The notes below the pieces were generated by a model. It saw nothing but the letters and a program-made list of their open reading frames with translations, was not told the DNA's origin and did not search any database. Below are positions 35,122 through 46,753 of a stretch of 64,000 bases of DNA, piece by piece. The stretch's first letter is position 1, and each line of letters begins with the position of its first letter. This stretch comes from Sphagnum magellanicum (taxonomy: Eukaryota > Streptophyta > Sphagnopsida > Sphagnales > Sphagnaceae). A program made the translations under genes and the position numbers. The DNA lies in NCBI GenBank assembly GCA_021904315.1, contig CM038918.1, forward strand, positions 16,817,349-16,881,348. The letters are read 5' to 3'.

Positions 35122-37387
35122 CTAAGTCACCCTGTTCAAAGTGCGGCGGGCAAGAAGATCATCACAAGGATCCTTTGGTTCACACTCAAACTTCTTGGTC
35201 TCACGACATTCGGCACGGAGCTTCGATCCAATCATCAGCCTAGCACACAACAAAGAGAACAAAATTGTTATTACAAACCCTATCTCCCGAAGGTCCCAAC
35301 AAACAAAAGGCTATTTCTGAAGCTCTCTGGGGTTTCAAACAAACTACATGCATAGCTTGATCATATCATATGGCTGGTGACATAAAATTTGTGAACTCCT
35401 TTCTGCCATGGATGGCTCACCTGGTTTGAATGGCTGCTTCAGTACCAGCAGCAAATGCTAACTCCTCAACTTCAAAAGGCAGGCGTCGATCAAATGTCTT
35501 GATTGCATGAGGATCCTTTTCTGCAGTTCTTAGGTAGGCCACATAGTGGCTTGCACATCGCAGCTTCTCATCCTGTATTCACAAGGTTCAACAAAAATGT
35601 ACAGCTCTGACAAGAATCAAGAGTCTCAATGTTGCAACCAGATACTTGAATGTCAATATTGCAATTATTAGAGTTACAAATCTCCTTAAATATTTTGGGA
35701 AAATGCATGATTTGAATATGAAATCATCTGATTCTTTGGAACAAGAAAAGCACTGCAGGAAACAAGAGTCATGATCATCAAATTTCATGTTGTAAATTAT
35801 CAACAAGAGCTGCTCACCATCTGCTGGATGCATTTCTGGAGGAAGACTATAGCCTGCACATCATTCACTCTTCGAGCAAGTGCCATTGTCTCTGCACTTT
35901 TCTTGGCTGCCACCTGCAGTTGAACATCGTGAAACCTTAAATTTCCAACTCCTCTACATAAAATTTTCCTGGAGATTCTCTCATTGCTGATAGTAGGACG
36001 ATTTTAGTTTTGAGAGAACAGAAACAGGATATAGGAGACCACAGAAAACGTCAGATTGCTAGCAGGCAGCATCACGAAGTTGAATTCCTGATGGTATTTG
36101 CAAGTTCCAGATCTGATTTTACCTTGTACAAGGCTAAGTTCTTGGAAAATGCTGTTGTCACCTCAGAGAATTCCTGATGCGACGTAACCCAATCTGAAGG
36201 AGGCGCAGCAACGGGACCAAATTGAACAACTGCCCCTCGCTTAGCCAAGAAGTCAATGACAAGCCATGAATCATTGATCTCACATTGTGCAAGAACCTGT
36301 TATAAGAAGAAGAAGAAGTTCAGAATCTGAAAGAAGAAAAAACACACAACGCATGTGCACATGGTGAATTCACCATATTGAATTGTACAAAATTTTCCAA
36401 TCAACATTCAAGTTGTCAAACCCAAGACTGAAAATTATGTCAACCAATGTTTTTAGATCCATGATGCATGATCTCGCAAGAAATTGCAGGATTGAACAGA
36501 GATTTTCTTTTAAGAAAAACATCTGCATGCATACATGCATGCATTGTTTCAGAGGTAACTGCAGCTTGACCTTGAAGTAGAAAGCCACGCCGGGGAGTGC
36601 AACATTGTCTCGAGCAAAAAAAGCAGAGGTGGACGTGAAAAGGGCTGCTGCAGTTTGATGAAAACTGTGCAGTACAAACAACAAACCACAGATGCAAGCA
36701 TCCCAAGCTTAAAACAAGAGTAGGAAATCATCACAGATCCTTCTACAGCTGGTCTGACATTACCCATTATGAGATCCAAAGACTCGATCGACACAAGATT
36801 CAAGAAGAAGTGCACAGAGCTCTAGCTTGACTGCCAAAATGATATTTTCTTGAGTTCCTGTGAATTCTTCTTGCAGAAGAATCGAAAGTCTAATTATCTC
36901 TGTTTTGACAATGATTCTGAGCTTGATCAATAGTATAGCCAAGAAACAGAAATCCAATTTTAGTTCAGAAACTGCATATTACGTGATGCATTTGTTGAAG
37001 TTCTCGTCCACCTCGGAGTTGGCGGTCTGGACACGCCCCAGAGGACGTCTCATATCGCCAGGCTTCCATTTAGCGATCGTCTCCATTTCTTGCTTGATCT
37101 GCAACACATTTTTACACGTACGATATAATTATTCCCGTTCCAATAATTTCTCACAACGTCGGAAGAATCGGTACTACTGATCGATCGGCAATTAGCAGGC
37201 TCAAGAACAGAATCTCTTCATGATGAATTTGAAACCCATTTGGTTGCCTGCTGGGAACTAGTTAGACTGGAACTACAACAGCGGCGAGAATCACTACTTT
37301 GGCTTGCATTCTTCATATGTTTGAGAGAATGGGTCACATCATCACCTCCTCAATGCAGGGGCATTTCTCCATGTGCTGCGCTGCCAT
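35122..37387 (-). CDS. divergent ferritin-like protein with degenerate ferroxidase centre
   Basis: Seven exons on the minus strand, all in phase: 37387-37346, 37098-36983, 36664-36571, 36296-36123, 35913-35818, 35572-35421 and 35239-35122, giving 263 residues. Ferritin hallmarks: RDNVALPG...FYFK (about 71-84) matches plant RDNVALKG..KFFK, AKRGA follows at the NKRGG position, and NDVQ and HYVAYLR match the third and fourth helices. EEIKQEM near residue 13 matches the plant extension peptide. By hand alignment the ferroxidase ligands (human H-chain numbers) become E27 to H55, Y34 to F62, E61 to C89 and H65 to D93; E107 and Q141 also appear lost, and only E62 (E90) remains. A 38-residue tail with three cysteines (exon 7) extends past normal ferritin. 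No transit peptide is visible from the first in-frame ATG. It may be structural, regulatory or non-iron-oxidising; function is unknown. Confidence 0.75.
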
Positions 37388-38300
37388 TGTTGCTGCTCTT
37401 GAGATCGTAAGTACTGGTACTTTCCGTAACTGCTGTGAGCGAGGAAGCGAGCGAGAGAGTTCACAGAAATCTCTGCAGGCAGCCGCCAGATCCACGATTA
37501 ATGATACAATTCAAATGAAGACTACTGACTAGTGCCGACGGATCGAGTGTTACAGTTTGCAGTTCGAAGCTCACCTGGCTAGCTACGGAGCTGGAGACGA
37601 TCAAGAAACGAGATGAAGCAGCTGGTACTGATATGTGCAGGAAAGCTCAAGCTGGAAATAAAACCCAAGGCAATAAACTGCTGCAAGAACACAAAAAAGC
37701 CAAGGCCGTATCACTCACTGCTTTAATTCAAAACTCTCACGATCACACCAAAAGCCGCCAGGCGCAATTTATACAAGAAAGTACCGGGAGCTTGACCATC
37801 AGACTCAGCTACTTGATCACTGAGGTGGCGAGCAAGAGCAGTGGGCATGAACGTGATCACTCTACTGCACGCGGGATCAGTATGTACTCGGCGGCAGAAA
37901 TGGATGATTTCAGTTTGCATGTCCAAGTCGTTGACATAGCTAAAAGTTGATATACTTGCACACCCACCACCAGGTGGCTTCCCCCGGATCATTACGTAAC
38001 GCTGCATGCATGCGTGCATGCAAGCATGCAAAAGACATTCACAAGTTGTGGATCCCCGTAAGTGGCGGCTCGATGCTGCATGAAGTCTAGTACTAGACGA
38101 TGATGCAGATCCTGATCCTCCTGCTGCTGCTGCTGTAACTAGAGAAACAGCATTCTTGCACATGATCATGAAGCAGCTGGAACTCTAGAGAAACAGCATT
38201 CTTGCACATGATCATGAAGCAGCTGGAACTCTAGTAGCAAGCAATCCCACGATCCATCTCAACTCAGTTCAGTCTACTCATACTGCATGATCGATCCGGG
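37388..38300. promoter_or_regulatory. upstream region of the ferritin-like gene
   Basis: 5' flank of the minus-strand ferritin-like gene. It holds a GCATGCATGCATGC-type palindromic tract near 38002-38030 and a near-perfect 46-bp tandem duplication at 38139-38230 (CTAGAGAAACAGCATTCTTG, then CACATGATCATGAAGCAGC). An open frame on the minus strand (38169-37723, 148 codons) spans low-complexity GCTGCT and GCATGC tracts; it may be a real short protein or leader but shows no domain. Confidence 0.45.
38139..38230. repeat. 46-bp tandem duplication
   Basis: Two essentially identical head-to-tail copies start with CTAGAGAAACAGCATTCTTG at 38139 and 38185. The near identity suggests a recent event. It lies about 0.75 kb upstream of the ferritin-like start codon. 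Confidence 0.9.
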
Positions 38301-41300
38301 AGCTCACAATTTAATAATCGATGCTGCAGGCATTTAAGTTGATCAAATGTCCATGCAAAATTCCAGCCTTTTTAAAAAAAAGCTAGCTAGCTAGCTAGCT
38401 ATAATATAGCCAAAATGCAATATAGTAAAACAATTGAAAGTGCTAATTTTACATCTCATGTGCAAGCGTTTGTATTAAATTGACATTTTCAATAGCCAGA
38501 ATTCAAAGTTACCAAATTTTAAAGAAAAATCGCCTTCTGGATTTCTATACATGATGGTTCCCAAGTGGGTAGCCAAAAAATTTATGGAAGGATGCAGCAG
38601 TGTTGTAAGAAAGAAAAATTACTTTCTTATAATTTAGCTTACAGTAAGCTAAATTAATTATTTATTTGATTTATAAATTTAGTAATTATAAATATAGCTT
38701 ATATTTAGCTTACAGTATTTGATGATTTTAGTCACATAAATTGGTTATAAATAAAAAAATAATGTACAAATGTTGACTGATCCTTCTATATTATGTTTGG
38801 CATAATATAACCTCCAAGAACACTTATTTTAATTTGTGAATTTTTTATTTTTAATTCCGTGAGAATTGGCCGTATAAAAATCTTCATCCCTAATCAAGAT
38901 TGCCAATGGTTTAGTGGAAATGGGATATCTTATTGTGCTAGTATATGTATACTTGTATTTGTAACTATAACCCAACATCAACAAGACCAATATATTTGTG
39001 TGATTAGAAACAATTTTTAAAAATATCTCAATTTCTATTAATTGCACTTAATATGTAAATTATAACTACAAAATCAACTATTGAATGTGTCAAGGAGAGG
39101 TTCTTTTTCTTGTTACCATAAGTTCAACACGGTTGTGCAAGCAAATTGGTAGAAAGTTAAAGCATTTTCATATTTGTATTTTCACCACAAGTTATAGATG
39201 AATGAACACCATGATGCCAAATTTGGTACTATGAAAAATAACATAGTTTATTGTGGTGCAAAACACTTGTTTCATAAACATTAAATGTTGGACTGAAAAA
39301 ATACAAATTGCCCCCTATTGATATTTGAAATGTATCCCCCAAAGTTGCAAAAATTGATAAAACAAAAACAACCAAAAAAAATCTATGTATGAAGCAATGT
39401 AGTTTGTTTTGTTTTGTTACATTGAGATCTCCCAAGCATTGACAATGCTTCATGTTGTGTTCTTGGTATCTTTGGAAGCCCTCGATTTGTAGGGGTGCAT
39501 CAACTTGATTTGAGACTATTTGGAACTATGGTGTGGAAGTTATGAATTATTGAATCATTTTCTCAATGAAAATTAAATAAAATCAAAATTGAAAACAATA
39601 TTGAAATTTGGGGGTGTTATGAGTGTTGTTGGAAAGCTTTTGATGAGTGAGATTTAGAGTCAGAATTAATAGAGTTTAGTTCACACTTTTTAGAACTAAG
39701 TGTGGAAGATATTGATTTTTGAGTGGATTCTGTTGCTGAAAATTCAAACAAATTGCCAAAAATTGGGTTTGGAAGGAAGAATCAGTTGAGCTTTCAATGT
39801 GTTCACACTTGAGCCAATGGCACAAGCTAGACTAATTAGAATTAAGACATAATTTTAAAATGAAATTGGCAAACTTTTTTAAAAATCAAAATAAGTTATA
39901 CAAAACATGAGAGCCTCATATATAATGTTGAAAAAACATTTCATGTTTGTGAATCATTCACTATGAGTATGTGGTTAAATTGTTTTGACACATGGGTGAA
40001 AATATGGTTAAGTGGTTCAAAAGTGATGTTTGAAAGCTCATAATCTAACTTGCAATTTGTTTTGCAATTTTAACAATTTTATCAAACCATAAATTATAAT
40101 TTTTTCAATGCTTTTAATTATAAACATTAATAAGCCAACATATGAATATCCCTAAACATGTGATTGATAAAAAAATACATGCAAAAGATTAAAATTTTTA
40201 ATGTGAAATGGGCTTTCAAAGATAAAAATTCAACAATCACATCATTTTTAAAAAAATTAAATTAAAAATATACATATTAGGAAAGTTTCAATGCACTTCA
40301 TTGATAAATTCTTCATTTGATGATGCTTAATTTTTATTTTAAAAAATTGACACTATTTTGACATATTTTTTGAATGCACATTTTTTTTTTGTGTGTGTGA
40401 TAGATTATTTTAAAAGTCCATTATAAATCCATAATCTTCTTAGAATTCATCCAAATGTTTGTTGATCATTCCTATTAAAGTTTATGACAACATACATAAT
40501 TGAAAGATTGAAAATGCTAATTTTGAACATGGCTTTGAATTTTACGTTTGCAATGTAATCCAAAAAAATTACAAATGTGGCAATCCAAATAGTTCACTTA
40601 TTCATGCTTTCACCCACACCTTGGTTTCAAGTAATATTGATAATCAATAGTAAATTTCTCAGTAATTTATCTAGATCCTATATACCTTTTTTGCACATTT
40701 GGTAATGTTAAATGTTTGAATATATTGATGTTTGAAAAAAAAATTATAATAAATATTTTCAAACATAAAATTTGTATAATATTTAAATATGATTTTTTTT
40801 TCATATTCAAATTCATTGAATATGAATTATTAGTGTGTACTATTAGTAGGTAGTAAGAAGAGTGGCTAGTAATTAGGTGTTATTCTTAGGTATGTGGATC
40901 GATGGCTAGACCTATTTTTATTAGGTAGCTAGGTTAACCTATTATATTTAGGTCTATTAAGTAGTAGGTATTATCTAGCCACTATTAATTATATTTAATA
41001 CCTATTATTACTTACTTAATAATATTTATTTATTAAATTTAGGTACATTCCTAGAAATTTGGAAGGAACAATATAAGTTAAATTTGTGAAAAAAATTGAA
41101 TTTCAAGAAACTTTTTTTCACAAATGATTTAAAATTGTATATATAGAGTTTTGAAAGACCTTGAAATCAAATGTTCGTTTTTTAAATTTGAACAAAAATA
41201 TGAGGAAAAAAATACATTCCAAAGTTTGGACATGTAAGAAAATTTGAAATGAAACACATTAATAACAAAGTTTTACAAATTTACTTACAACATAAAACTG

Positions 41301-41940
41301 TGGAGAGTTGGTTAAAAACTTGATAAATAAGTGGCTAAAGAGGTCAAAAGGTCAATGCTTAGATGATGAACAACCTAGATATTTAGGACTTAGGCTATTG
41401 GATGTACAAACTACCTATCATGATCTAGGTGAGTGTGTAGGTAGGTGATACCTACCTATTTACATACCTACTTATATTTTATTTTTTTGTTTTTGGTTAA
41501 GCATTAAAAAAGTAAAAAATTTGGCCCAAAAAAATTTGTTGTTTAAAACTTTTGTTGTCCAATTTGACGAATCAAATGGTTCACCGCTTAACTAGTCAAA
41601 AAGACACCAATCAAATTCATCATGTAAAAAATCATTTGTCCAATATGACTTAGTGGTCAGTTGGATTGGTGTCCAAAATGCATATTTTAAAATCAAAATT
41701 CCTAGTAAAAAAACCCAAAAATTTGTAATACTGTTCAATGTTGGATAAACTTTGAGTAACCTCTCTAGAGCTAGCAACATAGGCATATCTTGGTTTTGCA
41801 AATTTTCAAAGCTCAAGGTCTTGGAACTTGACTGATACTAGATTTGCAAGACCTTGGGTTTTTTTTTGACAAATCTGACAATGGATTTTGCTTTACCAAG
41901 AATATCTCTCTCACCCATGGTAATCTACTCATGGTAATCT
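38301..41940. other. AT-rich intergenic region without genes
   Basis: No coding feature. It holds a (CTAG)n tract near 38381-38400, palindromic GCTTACAGTAAGC and TAAGCTAAATTA phrases near 38640, a diverged repeat-like stretch at about 39470-39800 with TGGAAAGCTTTTGATGAGTG, and GGTAGGTGATACCTACC-type inverted sequence near 41440-41460. Confidence 0.45.
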
Positions 41941-42270
41941 ACTGATGTCTTCTTTGCCAATGATATCTTCCTAACAGATGGATTGGGGGACTCTGCAGAG
42001 ATCCTTTCTTGACAGGACAGACATTGGCAACTGTTTTTGTGATGAACCTTTTTGTTTTTTGAATCCTGGTTTTGGATGCCTGTTGTTGTTGCAGTAGCAT
42101 CAGGATGAATTCTTGGTCTTCTGTGGCATGTAGGAGGATTTCTGATTGGCTTCGTTTTGTTTGCAACCCGGTGAATTTCCAAGGTCCACCATGAATGAAT
42201 TGCTGCTTGCCATTCCACATAACTAGTGTGGTGCATTCAATGCGGTTACAAATGGTGGGTTTTGCAGCTT
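41941..42270. repeat. duplicated ~330-bp segment, copy 1
   Basis: This segment is a diverged direct copy of 45190-45520. Shared phrases include GATGGATT(G/A)GGGGA, GAGATCCTTTCTT, TTTGTTTTTTGAATCCTGGT, CCACCATGAATGAATTGCTG and AAATGGTGGGTTTTGCAGCT. In one forward frame (DIFLTDGLGDSAEILS) the differences from the other copy are conservative, which hints that the left part derives from a coding exon. A stop follows. Confidence 0.75.
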
Positions 42271-45100
42271 TTGGGTTAATCTGCAAAAATAACCACAAGA
42301 AGTTTTAGAATCTGCAAATTGTCAGCAATTTCTGGGACTAGACTTTTCTACAGTGCCAGATGTAAACATACAGGCTAGATGATTCAAACCATATGTCTAG
42401 ATTGTGTCTCCTTCACTGTACAGTTGCAAAAGTCCACTTGGTTTTTGGTCAAGAATGAAATAGCTGAAAGACATGCTCTAAAGTGTTGCCACAACTGCAA
42501 GAAAAACAAGAAGTCATCTCCTTAGTCTCAAGCTGCTGAATATGACAAGACAACACATGTAATTGACTGCACCTACAATGTCTGCAGACAAGAAAGTCTG
42601 ACAAGTGCTTGACGATCTAATTTTACAGGAAGCAGGAATACATAACAACAACCATATCCATGGATAATGTTGCAGAACACTGCCCTGATGACTCTCAATG
42701 TCCTTTTAGCAAGGAACTACAGAATTGTTTGAACCCTAATCATCAATGGGTGGACTCTGAGTCCACCCCATTGTTCAACATAAACACAACATTGTCCAAC
42801 TACATTCAGGGTTGTACACCTATTGAACTTGAGACTGCAATTTCACATAGCCTTTGCCACCCACTGAAACCAAATGTAAGAGCTGCTGAGTTTTCACTCC
42901 TGCTGCTGCTTTTTGTAGCAGTATGAGGCTGAGAACTGGAAACACAAAAAGAAAAGCTCAGTTTGCTTGTTAGAAGGTCATGCTTGCTTGCTGAATGCTT
43001 CATGTTTCAACAACAATTTGGAGTAGGAGGACAAAACCATTGCCACAATTCTTCTGGCACAACGGTCTGGTTTGAAAGGGGCAACCACATTGCACAGAAA
43101 GAGAAACACTCTTGTATGTATGGAAGAAGGTTCAACCATGAGGTCACTCACATTGCACCACAGCCCAATTCAACAACAGGCCATTCCACCCTGAGAGCAG
43201 AATCCAAACCACCCATTTCTTCAACCTCAGTTGCTCCGATCACAAAGAGAGCTGGGTATGCCAAAGCCAAAGGTGGGGATCTATGCCCTTCATGCCATGC
43301 CATGATACACTGCAGTTTCAAAGCTCACAAGGCCATGTGACCTGTAAGCAGCAATCTGTGTTTTTTCATGGTAATGAATCTTTTGACTAGGTGGTCGATT
43401 GCTTGCGTAGACACTTGCTTACCAAGTTGAGAAAGATCCATTTTGTGATTGTGCCTCACAGATTAGAGATGGATTTCTGTGCAAACTGTAGCTGAGATGG
43501 ATATGATTGACCATCTTCACATGAAGTAAACTCTTACTCTTTGCCATCTGAAAGAAGTTCTTGATTTGCTCCATCCACTCTTTCTCAGCCAAAGTTTGTT
43601 CCATCAGCTCTTCCTCAACTGCTTTGACTTCTTAAAGTGTTCACTGCTTTGCTAGAAAACTGCTTTGCAGATTGAAGTGTGGGAGCTGAAGGCACTTGTT
43701 GCAAATGCTCTTTTCAATGCAGATGCTTTTGTAGTGCGTTATGTTCCTTGCATTTTAAAATGTTGGGAGCTAGACTATCAGCAGCCTATTCACAAGCACA
43801 AGAACATACTTTGATTGAACAGAAGATTCACAGGCAGGGGTTTTTTTTAAAAACTGTGACCCATCATCAGATTGGTGCTTGTCTTTGTGTTGATTGGTGT
43901 ATTGAGGTGCTTCCACCACTGTTGGAAATTCTCTTCTTTTTTGTGCACTTCCTGTTGATGAGAGCTTCTCTTATTTGAAGCATAAAGATCAAAAAGAGAT
44001 GTTCATCAGTAGCTTGCTCTACATGTTTTCCAAAGTTTCAAGCCACGTGATTGATTCATTTCCCAAGGCCATTGTGGAGGTGAATCTTCTCGAGATTCCA
44101 TCAGATGACAGAGAGAAAGAGAGCGGAGCTCTGAAAACGAAAGGAAAGTGTACTCTCAGCCTGGAAGGCAGAACACGAAGGAAAATGGTCTGCCGCACCC
44201 TAGGCTGGGAGGCAAGCTCGAAGAAAAACCTTCTCAGAGCTTGTTAACATGAATATTGCACAGCTATGACTCGAATCCCTTCCATCAATGCTTTCGCATC
44301 CTAGGAAGGCGCTCTTAAGGGCCGTGCTTCTTCGATAACACTGATCTCCTAAATCTCAAGCTCTGGAACCAGAGTAAAAAAACCCAAATGAAACCACTCC
44401 TCCTTTCCCCCGCCCCAGAAAGAACAAACAAACAAACCTCAAAGGACAACAAGCAAGGATCAGTGCAAGGATGAGGCGTCACCGCAGGCGATGGAAATGG
44501 AAAAGGAGCTCTAGAAACGGATGGATAGGAGAGAGACAAGAGTAGGGGATGATGCAGATTGCTGTGAGGAAGAAGTCTAGGCTGCACACCTGATTTCAGG
44601 CCGGCAGTCTTCGCCTTTTTCTTCATCCTACCAAAACCCAAAAAAACATAAAAACATAGGCACCATGCTGCTATGAGATTCATGTGCAAGAGCTTGCGAG
44701 GGAGCATTGCCATATCTCTGGCAAACACCGGGGCACTCTTCTTGTCTCACCCCATCTCTGACTCTTTCCACCCCGTCTCTATCTCTGTCACATGCTCATT
44801 TCCACCCATCTCCCCTGCTCAGACCTTTTACAAATCACCATCATATCCCATGAAATCTTTCTCTGATTCAACCCCACTCTCAACATCTCTAAAACCAACA
44901 AAATCCTTCTCTTCTGTCTCTTCTGTTTCTTCTCCATCACTTCCGATCAACGACAACTTCAACCCACAAAACCAAACCCCATCTATAGAGCTCGACAATA
45001 ATCGCACTTCATCTCCTCAACGACATCAACATCTATAAATCTGACGATGCCAAAACCAAGCTTCCACAGAAGAATCCAACTCACAGAGGAAGAACATTCC
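42271..45100. other. region with uncertain ORFs, no confident gene
   Basis: A forward frame at 42660-42875 starts MDNVAEHCPDDSQCPF and ends at a good donor (AAAT|GTAAG). A same-strand frame ends at 43340 with GGDLCPSCHAMIHC, a possible zinc-knuckle tail, but I could not join them in phase. Other frames (minus 43604-43419, plus 43975-44247, plus 44673-45038, which is Ser/Pro-rich) show no domain. The pyrimidine-rich plus strand at 44700-45000 could be a leader for the gene at 45741. None is called as a CDS. Confidence 0.35.
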
Positions 45101-45122
45101 TGTTCCTGGAACTTTATACTGC

Positions 45123-45163
45123 GCGGAAACCAAGATTAGGGTTTCCGCACAAACCCTAATCTT
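45123..45163. promoter_or_regulatory. perfect telo-box hairpin
   Basis: AAGATTAGGGTTT (45132-45144) and AAACCCTAATCTT (45151-45163) form a perfect 13-bp inverted repeat around CCGCAC. GCGGAAAC (45123-45130) also pairs with GTTTCCGC (45141-45148), giving an overlapping alternative stem. It lies about 0.6 kb upstream of the gene at 45741. Confidence 0.7.
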
Positions 45164-45189
45164 CGTCGATGACGACGGAAATGGGTTGG

Positions 45190-45520
45190 GCGATCGTCTT
45201 TCCCGATGACATCTTCGTAACGGATGGATTAGGGGAATCTTCAGAGATCCTTTCTTCACTGGATAAAAATTGGCGGCTGTTTTCGTAAGGAACTGTTTTT
45301 TGTTTTTTGAATCCTGGTTTTGGGTGCCTGTTGTTGTTCTAATAGCGTCAGGATCAAGTCTTGTGTCTTCTGCTGCGTGCTGGAGGATTTCCGGTCAGCT
45401 TAGTTTTGGTTGCAACCCGGCGAATTTCCGAAGTCCACCATGAATGAATTGCTGCCTGCCATTGCGCATAACAAGGGTAAGATTTCGATGCAATTACAAA
45501 TGGTGGGTTTTGCAGCTTTT
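45190..45520. repeat. duplicated ~330-bp segment, copy 2
   Basis: Direct copy of 41941-42270, offset about 3.2 kb. A short forward frame opens upstream at 45167 (MTTEMGWAIVFPDDIF...) and closes at a stop near 45288, within the copy. It is not recognised as a known protein. It lies just upstream of the gene at 45741 and may be part of its leader. Confidence 0.7.
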
Positions 45521-45740
45521 GGGCTTCGTCAAAGGGTCTCTCTCCACCACCACCAACAACAAGCAGCACAGTTTGTTTTGGAAGGAGATTTGATGGTGGG
45601 TGACCGTCAACCTTCTGAACAGCAGTTATCAGTAGTGTAGAAGGAGCTTGTTGTGCTGCTTCCAGGAGGTTTGAGGAGACAGGAGCCATTTGAGGTTTGG
45701 CAGAGTGTGAGAGAAGAGACAAAGAGAAAAAAAGAAGAGT

Positions 45741-46753
45741 ATGTATCAAGAGCTCAGCAGGAAGGAATTGCAGACTTTATGCAAACAACAGGGCATCCCT
45801 GCTAACAAGAGCAATGCGTTTATGGCACAATCGTTAGCCGCTTTAGCATCGGTAAGCTTTCTGATTTTCTTCTCTTAGGTTCTTTATTTTTCTTTTAGAG
45901 GAGGAGGGAGGAGAGAGCGACGAGGAGTGGTGGGAGAGAGAGAGAGGGAGTGTGTGTGTGTGTGGGACTTATTGCACCAGTTTAGAGTGTAGAGTTTCTG
46001 CGATTCCCTGACGTTGCTTGCATTGCTCACCAACAGCCTCAACTTGCGACTCCTTCGGCAACTGCTCCTACCCCTGCGGCGACGCCAAGACGGCCGAGAG
46101 TTTCAAATGCGAAGGCGAGGAAGGAGACCGACACGATAGACACCTCTCTGGCGAGACTCATCCTGTCGAACGCAAACACCACATTTTCTTCTTCTTCTGC
46201 AAGCTTGAGGCCGATCAGAAAATCCAAAGTAGAGGCTGGAGTGCGATCTGGGTCTTTGCGCCGATCAGTAAAAGAGCTTCCTACAGAGACAAAGGGTCTG
46301 AAGTTAGGTCGCTTGAACCAGGTAGAAGTAGGCTGTGTGGAGGACAAAGCTAAGTTCCTGAACCCTAAACCCATCACAGTGCCACCCATAAAGATAGAAG
46401 GAGGTGTTTCTGGCACTCCAGATGACAGACCTAGGTCTGTTGGATCTGGTACTGAATTCCTTCCAGCTCGTGTAAAGGTAGAAGGTGCTTGTGGAGCTGC
46501 AGAAGAGGACAGAGTTGGGTTTGTTACGGCCGTTGCAGAGGCTACTACAGAACGTTTAAACATAGAAGGGGCAAGTGCTTATGAGGAGGGGCAGGTGTTT
46601 ACAGCAAGTTTGATCCACAAGGAGGACCCACTGCCACAGTTGGACTGGACAAGATTGATAAGAATTGCTCAGAATGTAGAGTTGATATTGACCAAGACCA
46701 CAAACATTGTGGACAAGTACAAGAGTTGGAGGCAGGAGGCATTGCTGGAGTAG
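45741..46753 (+). CDS. unidentified protein with SAP-like N-terminal motif
   Basis: Two exons, 45741-45851 and 46037-46753, joined in phase 0 (GCATCG|GTAAGC and CAACAG|CCTCAA), encode 275 residues. The start is the first ATG in this frame and is followed at once by the conserved-looking part. Residues 4-35 (LSRKELQTLCKQQGIPANKS...) look like a short helix-turn-helix of the SAP or SAP-like kind, usually tied to nucleic-acid or chromatin binding. The middle is basic and Pro/Ser/Ala-rich (PRRPRVSNAKARKE, then RPIRKSKVEAG), probably disordered. The last 40 residues (LDWTRLIRIAQNVELILTK...) are helix-prone. A (GT)n run lies in the intron near 45950. I do not recognise the family; a nuclear role is inference. 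Confidence 0.6.

Noticed and set aside
37723..38169. 148-codon minus-strand frame upstream of the ferritin-like gene
   Set aside because: It crosses GCTGCT and GCATGC low-complexity tracts; there is no domain and no signal linking it to exon 1.
38301..41940. Captured organelle DNA
   Set aside because: The region is AT-rich, but no plastid or mitochondrial gene sequence was recognised in it.
45354..45749. 131-codon minus-strand frame over the duplicated segment
   Set aside because: The equivalent frame in the 41.9-kb copy differs non-conservatively, while a plus-strand frame differs conservatively, so this looks like a shadow.
46039..46563. 174-codon minus-strand frame opposite the SAP-like gene
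   Set aside because: It overlaps antisense to an exon with a good splice structure and has no features of its own.
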